Origin: Fimbriiglobus sp043785105
GTDB taxonomy: Bacteria; Planctomycetota; Planctomycetia; Gemmatales; Gemmataceae
NCBI GenBank assembly: GCA_043785105.1
Contig: JAYVXO010000216.1
Span: 1-64,000, forward strand
Length of the DNA: 64,000 nucleotides
Direction of reading: 5' to 3'
The position numbers and the translations under genes were made by a program. Below, piece by piece: positions 39,497-48,197 of this stretch. A model generated the notes under the pieces. That model did not search any database and was not told the origin of the DNA. It saw only the letters and a program-made list of their open reading frames with translations. The stretch's first letter is position 1, and each line of letters begins with the position of its first letter.

Positions 39497-42028
39497 TCAC
39501 TTGCGCCGCTTCTTGTTCTTCTTCACGAGTCGTGGCGGCTTGACAGTGGGGCGGGGGGATTCGGATTTGGGGGCGGGTTGGTCGCCGGAGAGGCGGAAGT
39601 CGAGCATGCGGCGTTGGATGTCGATGCGGGCGACTTCGACGCGGACCCGGTCGCCGAGGCGGAAGCGCTTTTGCGACCGGCGGGCGGTCAGGGCTTGTTC
39701 GGCGTCGTCGTAGGTGTAGTAGTCGTCGGTCAGCGAGGAGATGTGAACCAGCCCCTCCGCCGGGAATTGTTCGGCCTGGGCGAAGAAGCCGTAGTCCGCC
39801 ACGCCGGTGATGACCGCGTCCAGTTTCTCACCGATCCGCGTGCTGAGGTGCTGCAAGATTTTCAACTTCACCAACTCCCGTTCGGCCTTCTCCGCCCGGC
39901 GCTCCATCTTGGAACAGTGGTCGCCGAGGATCGTCAGTTCTTCCAGGTGCCCGGACAGTTTGCCGGTGCGAATCCAGCGGTCGAGTTGCCGATGAACGGC
40001 CAAGTCCGGGTAGCGGCGAATCGGGGAAGTGAAGTGGCAATAGTGGATGCTGGCCAGCGCGTAGTGTTCGTCTTGAATCGGTGAATACACAGCCTGTTTC
40101 AAGCTGCGTAACAGCGAAAAGTGGATCGCAGCCCGCTCCGGCTTGGCCGCCGTCGCGTTCAGCACCCGTTGCAACTCGAACCGATCCTGCGCCCGCTTCA
40201 ACGGGTAGCCCAGCAACTCCGCGAACTTGGCGAACGCTTCGAGTTTTTCTTCGCTCGGCGCCGGGTGAACCCGCCGCAAGAACGGCACCTCGTGAGCAGC
40301 AAAATGCTCCGCAACCGCTTCGTTGGCCGCCAACATGAACTCTTCGATGATCTGGTGGCTCAGGTCGTTCACCGCGAAGTGTGCCCCACTCACCCGCCCG
40401 TCTTTGTCGTATTCCAGCACCGCTTCCGGCATACTCAATTCCAGCGCGCCGCGTTTCATCCGCTTCTTACGCAGCAGCAACGCGAGGTCTCGCATTCGCC
40501 GCAGCATCGGCAGCACGTCCGGTGGCTCTTCTCCAATCTTCTCTCCCCCCGTATGCAGGGGGATTAAGGGGGGTGGGAGATCACACCCCTCCCCAGCCCT
40601 CCCCGCAAGCGGAGAGGGAGCATGAGTCTTCTCTCCCCCCGTCTGCGGGGGGATTAAGGGGGGTTGAAGCCCCGACCCCACCCCGGCCCTCCCCGCAGAC
40701 GGGGAGGGAGCATGAGTCTTCTCTCCCCCCGTATGCGGGGGGATTAAGGGGGGTCGAACCGTCCACCCCACCCCGGCCCTCCCCGCAGACGGGGAGGGAG
40801 GAAGAGCAGCCTTTTCTCCCCTCTCCGCGTCGGAGAGGGGCCGGGGGTGAGGTTGCTTGCTCGCATCCCCGACCTTCATCGTCTCCAGAATCTCGCCGAC
40901 TTCTTCATACGTGAACCGGCGGCGGTTGCGGATCGCGCCGTTGAAGAATTGCACGTGGCCCTTTTGCAAGTTCGCCGTGAACTCCATCCGAGCCGTTTTC
41001 ACGTAGCGGAGTTTGCCTTGTTGCAGACTCGCCAAGCCGTTCGAGATGATCTCCGGGAACATCGGGATCACTTTTTGCGGAAGGTAAATGCTCGTGGCGC
41101 GACGACGGGCTTCGGCATCAAGTGGGCCACCCGGTTTGGCGAAGTGGCCGACATCTGCGATGTGAACAGTCAGAATCCAGTGCTTGGTTTTCGGGTCGAT
41201 CGTGACTGACACGGCGTCGTCAAAGTCGCGGGCGTCAACGGGGTCGATCGTGATGACGCATTCGTTGGAAAAATCCGTGCGGCCGTCGAGGTCGTCGTCG
41301 TGAAACTGATCGGCTTGGGCGCGGGCTTCGGCGAGTGCGGCTTCGGGGAATTCTTCCGGCAACCCGAAGGCGCGGATGATGGTCAACAAGTCCACGCCGG
41401 GTTGCGACAGCGGGCCGAGAACTTCGGCAATCACGCCCTCCCCGCGTGCCTCCATCGTCGGGAACCGCAACATTTCCACGACGACTTTGTCTTGCGACTT
41501 CGCCCCCTTCACACCGGGGTCGCCGACGCTCACACTGTGCGCGAACACCGTGCCGTCAATTTTGACATACGCCCCGCCATCACGCTCGAAGTAGGTGCCG
41601 ACAAAGGTCCGCGTCGCCCGTTGCAAAATCCGCACGACATCCCCGGACGACCCGGCCAACTTCGTCGCCTTGCGGGTGAGCTTCACCATCACCTCGTCGC
41701 CGCTGCTCGCGTCCAGTTCTTTGCTTTCCCGAATGCGAACATCGCCGCCACTTTCGGGCGTCGGGGCATGGGGCTTGACGAACGCCATGCCCGAATTGGT
41801 TCGCCGATAAATCCCGACCACCGAGCCGAAAACATCTGCCGCCCGCAGGGTATTGTTCCGCCCCAGTTCGATGCGCCCGGCGGCAATCAGCGACTTCAGG
41901 ATTTGGCGAAAGTCCGCGTACTCTTCGTCGGTCGTAATGCCCATCCGCTTCGCCAGTACCTTCGGCTTCACCGCCGTGTAACTCGGCCGCGTGATGGCGT
42001 GCAAAATGCGTGTCGTCAGTTCAGACAT
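39497..42028 (-). CDS. rnr: Ribonuclease R with in-frame repeat insertion
   Basis: 843 residues. A processive 3'-5' exoribonuclease for structured RNA. An N-terminal winged helix, cold-shock domains, the RNB catalytic domain (TIDPVDARDFDDAVSV with the metal-binding Asp residues) and a C-terminal S1 domain (GVADYGFFAQAEQFPAEGLVHIS) with a basic tail are all seen. Between VGEILETMKVGDA and PPDVLPMLRRM, residues about 388-498 are foreign-looking: three 30-residue copies rich in Pro/Gly (THAPSPSAGRAGVG type), encoded by palindromic 90-bp repeats. The site is a variable loop of RNB, so the enzyme may tolerate it. The following yhaM-like gene is on the same strand. Confidence 0.93.
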   Translation of the reverse strand: MSELTTRILHAITRPSYTAVKPKVLAKRMGITTDEEYADFRQILKSLIAAGRIELGRNNTLRAADVFGSVVGIYRRTNSGMAFVKPHAPTPESGGDVRIRESKELDASSGDEVMVKLTRKATKLAGSSGDVVRILQRATRTFVGTYFERDGGAYVKIDGTVFAHSVSVGDPGVKGAKSQDKVVVEMLRFPTMEARGEGVIAEVLGPLSQPGVDLLTIIRAFGLPEEFPEAALAEARAQADQFHDDDLDGRTDFSNECVITIDPVDARDFDDAVSVTIDPKTKHWILTVHIADVGHFAKPGGPLDAEARRRATSIYLPQKVIPMFPEIISNGLASLQQGKLRYVKTARMEFTANLQKGHVQFFNGAIRNRRRFTYEEVGEILETMKVGDASKQPHPRPLSDAERGEKAALPPSPSAGRAGVGWTVRPPLIPPHTGGEKTHAPSPSAGRAGVGSGLQPPLIPPQTGGEKTHAPSPLAGRAGEGCDLPPPLIPLHTGGEKIGEEPPDVLPMLRRMRDLALLLRKKRMKRGALELSMPEAVLEYDKDGRVSGAHFAVNDLSHQIIEEFMLAANEAVAEHFAAHEVPFLRRVHPAPSEEKLEAFAKFAELLGYPLKRAQDRFELQRVLNATAAKPERAAIHFSLLRSLKQAVYSPIQDEHYALASIHYCHFTSPIRRYPDLAVHRQLDRWIRTGKLSGHLEELTILGDHCSKMERRAEKAERELVKLKILQHLSTRIGEKLDAVITGVADYGFFAQAEQFPAEGLVHISSLTDDYYTYDDAEQALTARRSQKRFRLGDRVRVEVARIDIQRRMLDFRLSGDQPAPKSESPRPTVKPPRLVKKNKKRRK
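40537..40855. repeat. Three tandem 90-bp palindromic repeats plus a related hairpin within rnr
   Basis: Units start at about 40537, 40627 and 40717, each exactly 90 bp, so each adds 30 codons. Each holds two palindromes: CTCCCCCCGTATGC...GGGGGATTAAGGGGGG and CCCTCCCCGC...GGGGAGGGAG. A fourth related hairpin at about 40812-40840 (CTCCCCTCTCCGCG...CGGAGAGGGG) follows. The same palindrome types occur between genes at 45549-45645 and 53281-53420. Confidence 0.92.
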
Positions 42029-42095
42029 ACTCTTCGGTTACTTCTCTGTTGAAAATGGATAGCGATTCAATTTCTATTCCGGTCGGTTTTGATTT

Positions 42096-42190
42096 TTTTT
42101 TACCGCTTCGCGGTAAAAATCACACGATGTCGTTCCCCAGGGTGCGCGAAGCGCGACCCTGGGCTATTCTCTGCAACCGCTTCGCGGTAA
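42096..42190. repeat. Composite nested-palindrome repeat, type A
   Basis: In the 180-nt gap between the rnr start and the yhaM-like gene: outer palindrome TTTTTACCGCTTCGCGGTAAAAA (42097-42119, shown in part), central inverted repeat 42136-42163 (CCCAGGGTGCGCGA...CGCGACCCTGGG), then CTATT and a second outer palindrome (42175-42190). The central sequence and the trailing CTATT are nearly identical to 91-129, while the outer palindrome differs in sequence but not in place. Confidence 0.75.
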
Positions 42191-42208
42191 GGAATGCGGC
42201 TTTGGTTA

Positions 42209-43213
42209 TCAATCGAACTCATCTTGGGTGCCGGAGTACAGGTCGCCGTTGGCGCCGCCCTTGTAGATGCGGCGCCCGAGGGTCTGGTTGTACGGCGTCC
42301 ACGCGGTGCTGTTGTTGCGGTCTTCTTTAATCTCCCGCAACATCATATGCATCCGCGTGTCCATCATGTCGATCTGGTGCAGGAGCATCGCTTCGGGCGT
42401 CATCGGGATTTTCGGGCTGCCGAATTCGAGTGTGCCGTGGTGGCTCAGGATCATGTGCTTTAATCGCACCAGCAGTTCGCGTGGAAACGGCTCGCCGGTT
42501 AACTCGGAGACCTTGCCGACTTTTTCGTTGAGCATCTCGACGCCCATCGCAATGTGGCCGATCAGTTGCCCCTCGTCGCAGTAGCCGAAGGCCCTTGTAA
42601 AGGTTAATTCGCGGACTTTCCCGGCATCGTGCAGGAACACGCCGACCAGCAGTAGTTCGCGGTCGGTGCCGGGGTAGAACGCCACCAGCCGGTCCGCGAT
42701 GTCCATCATCGTGACGACGTGTTCGAGCAACCCGCCCACATACGCATGGTGCAACTTGACACCCGCCGGGCAGGTCATGAAGCCGCGAATGAACACGTCG
42801 TCCATCAGAAACGCTTCGGCCAAACCGCGAAGGTGAACGTTGGCCAGCTTCAACAAATACGTTCGTAACCGCTCAAAAAGTTTGGCAACGTCGTAGTCCG
42901 TGTGCGGCAGGAAGTCGGCGACTTCGACTTTTTGCGGTTCGACTTTTTCCAGGAACGACAGGATCACTTGCAGCGACCCTTGGAAGTTCTGGACCTTCCC
43001 TTCGACCTGAACAAAATCACCGTTATCGAAACTCCGGAACAGGTTATCCCCCGCGTTCCACATCCGGGCGGCAATGCCGCCGGTGCGGTCGCGCAACTCA
43101 ATCTGGACGTACAGATTGCCGTTGCGGTTCGCGCGAAGTTGTTTGTCGGTTGCGAGATAAACGTCGTCGAGGTTGTCCCCGTCGCGGAGTTGCTCCACAA
43201 ATCGCCGGCTCAT
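42209..43213 (-). CDS. HD domain 3'-5' exoribonuclease, YhaM-like
   Basis: 334 residues. An OB-fold nucleic-acid-binding domain (about 15-95, DVYLATDKQLRANRNGNLYVQIELRD) precedes an HD phosphohydrolase domain (HHAYVGGLLEHV, LLVGVFLHDAGKV, LSHHG). This architecture is that of YhaM/CBF1-type 3'-5' exoribonucleases. The frame is open to 43261, but MSRRFVEQL at 43213 is the family-like start. Lying downstream of rnr on the same strand, with a repeat element between them, it suggests a shared RNA-degradation role. Confidence 0.87.
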   Translation of the reverse strand: MSRRFVEQLRDGDNLDDVYLATDKQLRANRNGNLYVQIELRDRTGGIAARMWNAGDNLFRSFDNGDFVQVEGKVQNFQGSLQVILSFLEKVEPQKVEVADFLPHTDYDVAKLFERLRTYLLKLANVHLRGLAEAFLMDDVFIRGFMTCPAGVKLHHAYVGGLLEHVVTMMDIADRLVAFYPGTDRELLLVGVFLHDAGKVRELTFTRAFGYCDEGQLIGHIAMGVEMLNEKVGKVSELTGEPFPRELLVRLKHMILSHHGTLEFGSPKIPMTPEAMLLHQIDMMDTRMHMMLREIKEDRNNSTAWTPYNQTLGRRIYKGGANGDLYSGTQDEFD

Positions 43214-43303
43214 GCGAAACTGCTTTCTACATCCTGGTGGAAATGTCGGGACAGTGTGCATCTTACGGCCAAGGGGTGATTCCGAATAGTGCTATTGTGT
43301 GGC

Positions 43304-43331
43304 TTGAATCGTGATGAAGTGGTGTTAAAAT
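43304..43331 (+). promoter_or_regulatory. Probable promoter of the zinc-ribbon gene
   Basis: TTGAAT (43304-43309) and TAAAAT (43326-43331) with a 16-nt spacer, 52 nt before the ATG at 43384. Confidence 0.5.
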
Positions 43332-43383
43332 AGCGCATTATTTGCCGATCAGGAAGGTTATCCCTTGCCCAAGGAACACCAAC

Positions 43384-43656
43384 ATGGATGCTCACAAGAA
43401 CCCCCACGCCCTACGTTTCGACGATGATGTTGTCGATGCGTCGGTCACGGAAATCCGGAGTTGTTCGCGGTGTCGAACTCGATTGGGTGTCTCGGAAGAA
43501 ACGCTCGGAATGATGCACATGTGCCCGGAGTGTGACTACGTCTTTCGGGCCATCTCCGTGATTCCCTTCGGCGCGAAACCGTCGCCAGAAGTGCCAATTT
43601 TGCTCGAACAAGAAGAGATCGTCGAGTTACGCCCCGCTGAAATCGACGTGGCATGA
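43384..43656 (+). CDS. Small zinc-ribbon-like protein
   Basis: 90 residues. Two CxxC pairs (CSRCRTRLG and MCPECDY) about 22 residues apart form a probable treble-clef or ribbon zinc site; the C-terminus is acidic. AAGGA lies 9 nt upstream of the ATG; an upstream TTG at 43342 is unlikely. Its function is unknown; planctomycetes encode many such short zinc-ribbon proteins. A strong bidirectional terminator follows. Confidence 0.75.
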   Translation: MDAHKNPHALRFDDDVVDASVTEIRSCSRCRTRLGVSEETLGMMHMCPECDYVFRAISVIPFGAKPSPEVPILLEQEEIVELRPAEIDVA

Positions 43657-43659
43657 AAA

Positions 43660-43691
43660 AGCCCGCGAGTGGTTCACACCACTCGCGGGCT
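43660..43691. terminator. Bidirectional terminator
   Basis: A perfect 14-bp stem (AGCCCGCGAGTGGT with its complement, 43660-43673 and 43678-43691) with loop TCAC. An A-run precedes it, giving a T-run for minus-strand transcripts. It lies between convergent stops at 43656 and 43699. Confidence 0.85.
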
Positions 43692-43698
43692 AATGGTT

Positions 43699-45318
43699 TT
43701 AGCTCACCAACAATGCCATGCGGGCCACGTTGCCGATGGCTTGTTCGATGATCGCGTTCAGGGCTTGTTGGATTTCATTCGCATCATAAAGCGTCAGGCC
43801 ATCGCGTTGCACGTTGAGCGCCCCGGACTGGGCAATAACCGTCAACTTTTCGACGAGCGCGGCTTTGTCGTGCTTGCCGTCGAGCAACGGAACCAAGTGC
43901 CGGTCGAGGTCATTGAGCCGGACCACTTCGTGGCGCCGGTTCGTGACCGTGGCCGATTTCGTCGCTTGCATCCGCGCCATCGGCGTGGCCGTTGGCGTGG
44001 CGCTAATTTGCTTGACGAAGTTGATCGGCATCCCGTGCAGTTCGATCAAGTCCGAACCCATGTAACAATTCAACAACCCGATCGCAATCACCTGCGTATC
44101 TTCCGCGACTAGCTTCGCATCGGCGGTATCGCCGCCCATGAGTTCGCGGGCTTGCTTGCGAAGCACGTCGAAGGGGATCGTGGCGGGGTAGTTATTGCCG
44201 AGAACTTGCATCGCCGCCTTCAACAACGGTCGCGTTGTGGCCATGCTCATGCCGTTCGGCGACTTGTACGAGATGTTATCTTCGTTGTTCACCGTCGCCA
44301 CTTCCAGCGGTTGCCCGGCGGCATCGACAGGTTTCGCCGCACTGGCAACGTGAAGCACCCGCAGCGCTTCGGGGTTGACCGCCCAGTTCGGTTGCACACG
44401 CTCCAGGCAGATTAGCGTTTCGCGGAACATGCGGTTGCGGAGGAAATCCATGTACTGCTCTGCCTGGATTTGGTCCGTAGCGAGCATCCGCAACGTTTTC
44501 TCGATTTCCGGCCCGAAGTTCCCGGTCACCATCGTGCCGACGCGGCTTTCGCCGAGGTACTTCAAGCCGTGGGTCTTGGCCCGATTCGCAAACTGGTAGA
44601 AGTACAACGGCGCGTTCACTTCTTCGAGGTGTTCGTGGTACAGGTAATGGTCCGCTTGGTGCCGCAGCGTTTCGAGTTCCGTCTTCAACAGCACGGAGTA
44701 CGCCCCGCCGTCTTGCCGCACGGACTGGGCGAGGAAGTCCAACAACGCGCGAGCTTGTTGGGTGCGAAGTTGCGGGGTGTTGAACCGTTCGGAGTGGTAC
44801 CGCATCATGTCGCGGATCATGCCGCGAAGGTGCCAGCCGGGGTACGTGTTGTACGAGATGTACGCGATGCCGTTCGGCGTGAGTTGCTTGGCGCAAATCT
44901 GCAGCACTTTCTCCTGAACGTCGTTCGGCACCCAACTGAACACGCCGTGGCAGATGATGTAATCGAACATCCCGTAGGAGTCGTTTACGTCCATGATGCT
45001 GGCGTGCTTCAGCGTGATGTTCTTGAACCCGAACGCCTTCACCATCTCGTTGCCGTCTTGAATCTGCCGGGCCGACAGATCGAGGCCGACGAACTCGCTG
45101 TCCGGCAAATACTCCGCCATCGGGATCAAGTTCCCACCAGCGGCACAGCCTAATTCCAGTACCCGGCACCGCTGAACCGGCGTGGGACGCATCCCGAAAA
45201 GCGTGCCAATCGTGAACAGACGGCTCGGGTGCGTTTGGGCAAACGGGTGGCTTTCGTAGGGCACTTCATCGTAACTGAACGCCGGTGCGGGGGGTGGGGC
45301 AGCGAGAGAGTTAGCCAT
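43699..45318 (-). CDS. SAM-dependent methyltransferase with regulatory domain, PKMT-like
   Basis: 539 residues. A Rossmann methyltransferase domain (about 40-200) has the SAM loop VLELGCAAGGNLIP, Asp-rich VGLDLSARQI and FDYIICHGVFSWVP. Residues about 215-300 match the methyltransferase regulatory domain PF10119 (LLKTELETLRHQADHYLYHEHLEEVNAPLYFYQF), followed by a C-terminal winged region. This architecture is shared with the Rickettsia protein lysine methyltransferases that modify OmpB, so a protein substrate is possible; small-molecule substrates are not excluded. No target gene is obvious beside it. Confidence 0.85.
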   Translation of the reverse strand: MANSLAAPPPAPAFSYDEVPYESHPFAQTHPSRLFTIGTLFGMRPTPVQRCRVLELGCAAGGNLIPMAEYLPDSEFVGLDLSARQIQDGNEMVKAFGFKNITLKHASIMDVNDSYGMFDYIICHGVFSWVPNDVQEKVLQICAKQLTPNGIAYISYNTYPGWHLRGMIRDMMRYHSERFNTPQLRTQQARALLDFLAQSVRQDGGAYSVLLKTELETLRHQADHYLYHEHLEEVNAPLYFYQFANRAKTHGLKYLGESRVGTMVTGNFGPEIEKTLRMLATDQIQAEQYMDFLRNRMFRETLICLERVQPNWAVNPEALRVLHVASAAKPVDAAGQPLEVATVNNEDNISYKSPNGMSMATTRPLLKAAMQVLGNNYPATIPFDVLRKQARELMGGDTADAKLVAEDTQVIAIGLLNCYMGSDLIELHGMPINFVKQISATPTATPMARMQATKSATVTNRRHEVVRLNDLDRHLVPLLDGKHDKAALVEKLTVIAQSGALNVQRDGLTLYDANEIQQALNAIIEQAIGNVARMALLVS

Positions 45319-45548
45319 CGGGAAGCATCCTCAAGCCGGGATCACCGGCACATCAGGAGATTGTCGCAAAGGAGTGATGGTTTACTTTCGGGGAGTTTTC
45401 CCCTTCGGTCAAGGCAAGCTGCCGACCACGCCAATCACACTCAGAGCTAACATCGTCGGCAAAAGGAGGGGTTCAGGTCCAACTATTCAGCGATCGGTTG
45501 GGAAAATTGGCGTATGGGTACGGCTAAATTCTCTTGGGGTGGAGCCGC

Positions 45549-45645
45549 AACCCCACCCCCTAGCCCCCTCCCCGACGCGGAGAGGGGGAACACAAAAAGC
45601 CTCCGGCTCCCCTCTCCGCGTCGGAGAGGGGTTGGGGGTGAGGTG
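45549..45645. repeat. CCCTCCCCG-type inverted repeat
   Basis: Arms ACCCCACCCCCTAGCCCC... and its approximate complement ending GGGGTTGGGGGTGAGGT flank a short spacer. Each arm holds the palindrome CTCTCCGCGTCGGAGAG or a close variant. The right half matches the hairpin at the end of the rnr insertion (40812-40855) almost exactly. The rest of the 497-nt gap (45319-45815) shows no gene or clear promoter. Confidence 0.75.
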
Positions 45646-45815
45646 GATTTCAAGACTTCAAACCCACAGAGAATTTAGTTACACCCGGCGTATAGGTTCA
45701 GCGAAACTGATCGTCACGAGAGCCGATGGGAAATTTGTTCACCAGCTCGGAATACCGGGTTTCGATTCGGCAAGAAGTCCCTCAATTCGCCCACGGTTTT
45801 GAAGCGAAGCGATGA

Positions 45816-46529
45816 TTACCCTAGGAAAGATTTCGACTGCGTCGTGGTCACCAGGGCTGCCTTTGGGCGGTTCACTTTGCTGAAGCCGTACACCAGCGCA
45901 AACACGACCACGGTCATGCCCAGGATGAACGCGAGAATACTCCCCACGACAACGAACATGGCGAGCGCGATGCGCGGCTTAGGGCGGATGGGGTCGGGGA
46001 GTTCATGTGGGGCGCGAAAGACGGTTTGCGTTTTCAACGTCTTCGCTTCGGGCAAATGGCTGAGGCTGAGTTTTGGTTTCGGTTGCACGACCGGGATGTT
46101 CGCAACCACGGGCGGCTTCGGGTCAATCGGGCGTGGGGTCGGTACGGGCAGGTTCGGCGGCGTTTCCATAATTTCCAATTCTTCGACGACCGGCACGGGG
46201 GATTCGACAAGTTCAATCACAGGTTCGCCGATCGCGTTTGCGGTCGGGAGTGCCGTTGGAACCTGTGCCGGTTTCTCCCACGGTGGTGTCTTGGCCTCGA
46301 ACCAAGTCTCAATACCCAACGCGGGTGGCACCGGAGCCGAATCAGCTTTTGGGGGATTCTCGAACGTCAGGTCCGGGAGAAGCGTGGCGACAGCGGCTTC
46401 CGGAAACAGTTCAACCCCCGACGCTTGGCAGTGATCGCACCACCCCGCCGGGGCTGTGGTATCGGTTGCGGGGCGAAGGGGTTTGCCGCAGCGCGGGCAA
46501 CGCAAGTCAGAGTCGGTCATGCGGCTCAT
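45816..46529 (-). CDS. Zinc-ribbon protein with single transmembrane helix
   Basis: 237 residues. The N-terminus has CPRCGKPL and WCDHCQ, a likely zinc ribbon. A Pro-rich, low-complexity middle (about 55-180) leads to one transmembrane segment near 188-215 (IALAMFVVVGSILAFILGMTV). The topology is the reverse of the neighbouring protease but uses the same parts: zinc ribbon, linker, helix. A second ATG four codons in is possible. Function unknown. It lies 83 nt downstream of the protease gene on the same strand. Confidence 0.72.
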   Translation of the reverse strand: MSRMTDSDLRCPRCGKPLRPATDTTAPAGWCDHCQASGVELFPEAAVATLLPDLTFENPPKADSAPVPPALGIETWFEAKTPPWEKPAQVPTALPTANAIGEPVIELVESPVPVVEELEIMETPPNLPVPTPRPIDPKPPVVANIPVVQPKPKLSLSHLPEAKTLKTQTVFRAPHELPDPIRPKPRIALAMFVVVGSILAFILGMTVVVFALVYGFSKVNRPKAALVTTTQSKSFLG

Positions 46530-46612
46530 CTACAGTGGTGGATCACAGGGGCACTGATTGACCTAGCTGTTGTATTCGCAATTCGGCGGCAAAGAATTCA
46601 CCGTACCCAGAA

Positions 46613-47842
46613 TCAGGGTTTTGGCAGTGCGAATTGTGTGGCGAACTTGCCCAATTCAAAGATGCCATGCGAGCTAATCTGCTTTTGCACGAACGCGGAG
46701 GTCTTGTCCGAGGGGATGGCGAAGTTGATCGGCGTGTCCCGAATGATCGCCACGCTCACGCCGATGACTTCGCCTTTGGTGTTGGTCACCGGGCCACCGG
46801 AGTTGCCGTTCGTCATGCCGCCGGCCACTTGCACCATTTCCACGACGCCCTTTTCCTTCCGCAAGCTGGACACCGTGCTTTTATTCACGGAGATGTTCAA
46901 CCCGAGTTGTTCGCCCAGTGGGAAGCCGAAAATCAGCACTTCTTGCGTCTCGGTTAAATCCGCGGATCGGGCAAAGTTCAACGGGCGTGGCAACACACTC
47001 TGGTGGTCCTTTTGGTTGACCCACAACAACGCAAGGTCTTCGTCCACGTTCACGCCGACGATGCGGGCGTTGTAGACTTGTTGGTTATTCTCCCCGCTGT
47101 TCACCACGACTTCGATTTTCTGCGGCTTCCGGTACCGATCCGGGCCGAAGCCGATGACGTGCGAGTTGGTCACGACGTACCCCGCTGGCCCCGCGAAAAA
47201 CCCGCTGCCCATGCCCAACGAGTTGCCCGATTTCGTGCGGATATAAACGGTAGAATTCTTCACGGCTTGAATCGCATCATTGGGGGATAAATCATTCTTC
47301 GCTGCTGGTGGTGATTGCGTGGGTGCCGGTGAAGTGGGTGGCGGGATAATTGGCTTGGTAGCGTCCGACATCACTTGGGGCAGCGTGCTGACCAATTGTG
47401 GAACAACAGGGGGCGATGAACTCTTCGCAACATCCGATGTACTGGAAGACCGGGTCATCAACACCACACCCACGATGACTAAAACCGCAACCAAACCGCC
47501 CACCCCCGCCAGCACAGGGATGAGCGGGAACTTCGCAACCTGGTCCTGCTTCATGGGCTTCGATTTTGGCCGTGGCGCATCGTAGTCGTCATCATCATCA
47601 TCTCGACGGGATGATCGCTTCTCGGGGGTCGGAACAACTTCCGCTTCCGTAACCTTCATCCGAATTCGCGGCGCAACCTGGGCCGCCGGAATCGCACGCG
47701 CCGTCTGGATTGGCGCCACTGCCTGCACGGGTGTGGTGAACACCTGCTGACACGCCCCGCACCGAACGACTTTGCCCGCCTGATCCGGCGGCAAGTGAAA
47801 CTTCGCCCGACAATGCGGGCACTGGATTTCAAGAACAGCCAT
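46613..47842 (-). CDS. Membrane-anchored trypsin-like serine protease with N-terminal zinc finger
   Basis: 409 residues. An MJ0042-type zinc finger comes first (CPHCRAKF...CGACQQVF, residues 8-35), then a charged linker, one membrane helix (about 104-129, IPVLAGVGGLVAVLVIVGVVL) and a trypsin-fold domain (about 190-400). The catalytic triad appears as His in TNSHVIGFG, Asp in DEDLALLWV and Ser in TNGNSGGP. No PDZ domain, so it is not a full DegP. The zinc finger in the cytosol and the protease outside suggest signal transfer across the membrane; this is inference. Confidence 0.88.
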   Translation of the reverse strand: MAVLEIQCPHCRAKFHLPPDQAGKVVRCGACQQVFTTPVQAVAPIQTARAIPAAQVAPRIRMKVTEAEVVPTPEKRSSRRDDDDDDYDAPRPKSKPMKQDQVAKFPLIPVLAGVGGLVAVLVIVGVVLMTRSSSTSDVAKSSSPPVVPQLVSTLPQVMSDATKPIIPPPTSPAPTQSPPAAKNDLSPNDAIQAVKNSTVYIRTKSGNSLGMGSGFFAGPAGYVVTNSHVIGFGPDRYRKPQKIEVVVNSGENNQQVYNARIVGVNVDEDLALLWVNQKDHQSVLPRPLNFARSADLTETQEVLIFGFPLGEQLGLNISVNKSTVSSLRKEKGVVEMVQVAGGMTNGNSGGPVTNTKGEVIGVSVAIIRDTPINFAIPSDKTSAFVQKQISSHGIFELGKFATQFALPKP

Positions 47843-48197
47843 CGGGCCACCTCAACCGGAAGCAAGCAAGTGTCGTGTGCAATCAGTAGAGCAGGTTCCC
47901 AAACGATCAACAACACATTCCCGATGAAAATGAGCAAGCCCCAAACCCCACTCATCAGGATGCGTGGCCTTGACTCGGGTAATGGTCAGAAGTCTAATAC
48001 GAATCAGGCGACTCTACCCGCGATGAAATCATTCGATCCTTGCGGTCACAGACCCAAACACCTTTCAGTTCAGTAGCGTCCTCATCAACGGCGTTTTCCA
48101 AGTTCAGAAGACGCATATGCGAAGCTATTGCGACCTCCTGTCGTTTCGTGGCTACTTAGTTTGACTCATACTATAAATTCTGATAATATACTGACGC
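47843..48197. other. Non-coding stretch before an AT-richer island
   Basis: This 355-nt stretch carries no convincing gene. Base composition falls from about 48000 onwards. A promoter-like pair is noted at 48161-48189. A minus-strand frame starting at 47955 encodes a hydrophobic stretch (WGLLIFIGNVLLIVW), but its later part runs as a shadow of the protease gene. Confidence 0.5.
48161..48189 (+). promoter_or_regulatory. Strong promoter-like sequence
   Basis: TTGACT (48161-48166), 17-nt spacer, TAATAT (48184-48189). Transcription would start near 48196, only 2 nt before an ATG at 48198, implying a leaderless message. AT-rich context raises the chance of coincidence. Confidence 0.45.

Noticed and set aside
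40537..40806. Tandem 90-bp repeats read as a CRISPR array
   Set aside because: There are no unique spacers; whole 90-bp units repeat, keep the rnr frame and no cas genes are nearby.
47656..47955. Minus-strand frame with a hydrophobic start (MSGVWGLLIFIGNVLLIVW)
   Set aside because: Its second half overlaps the protease gene in another frame and reads as a shadow; a tiny membrane peptide cannot be excluded but is unsupported.
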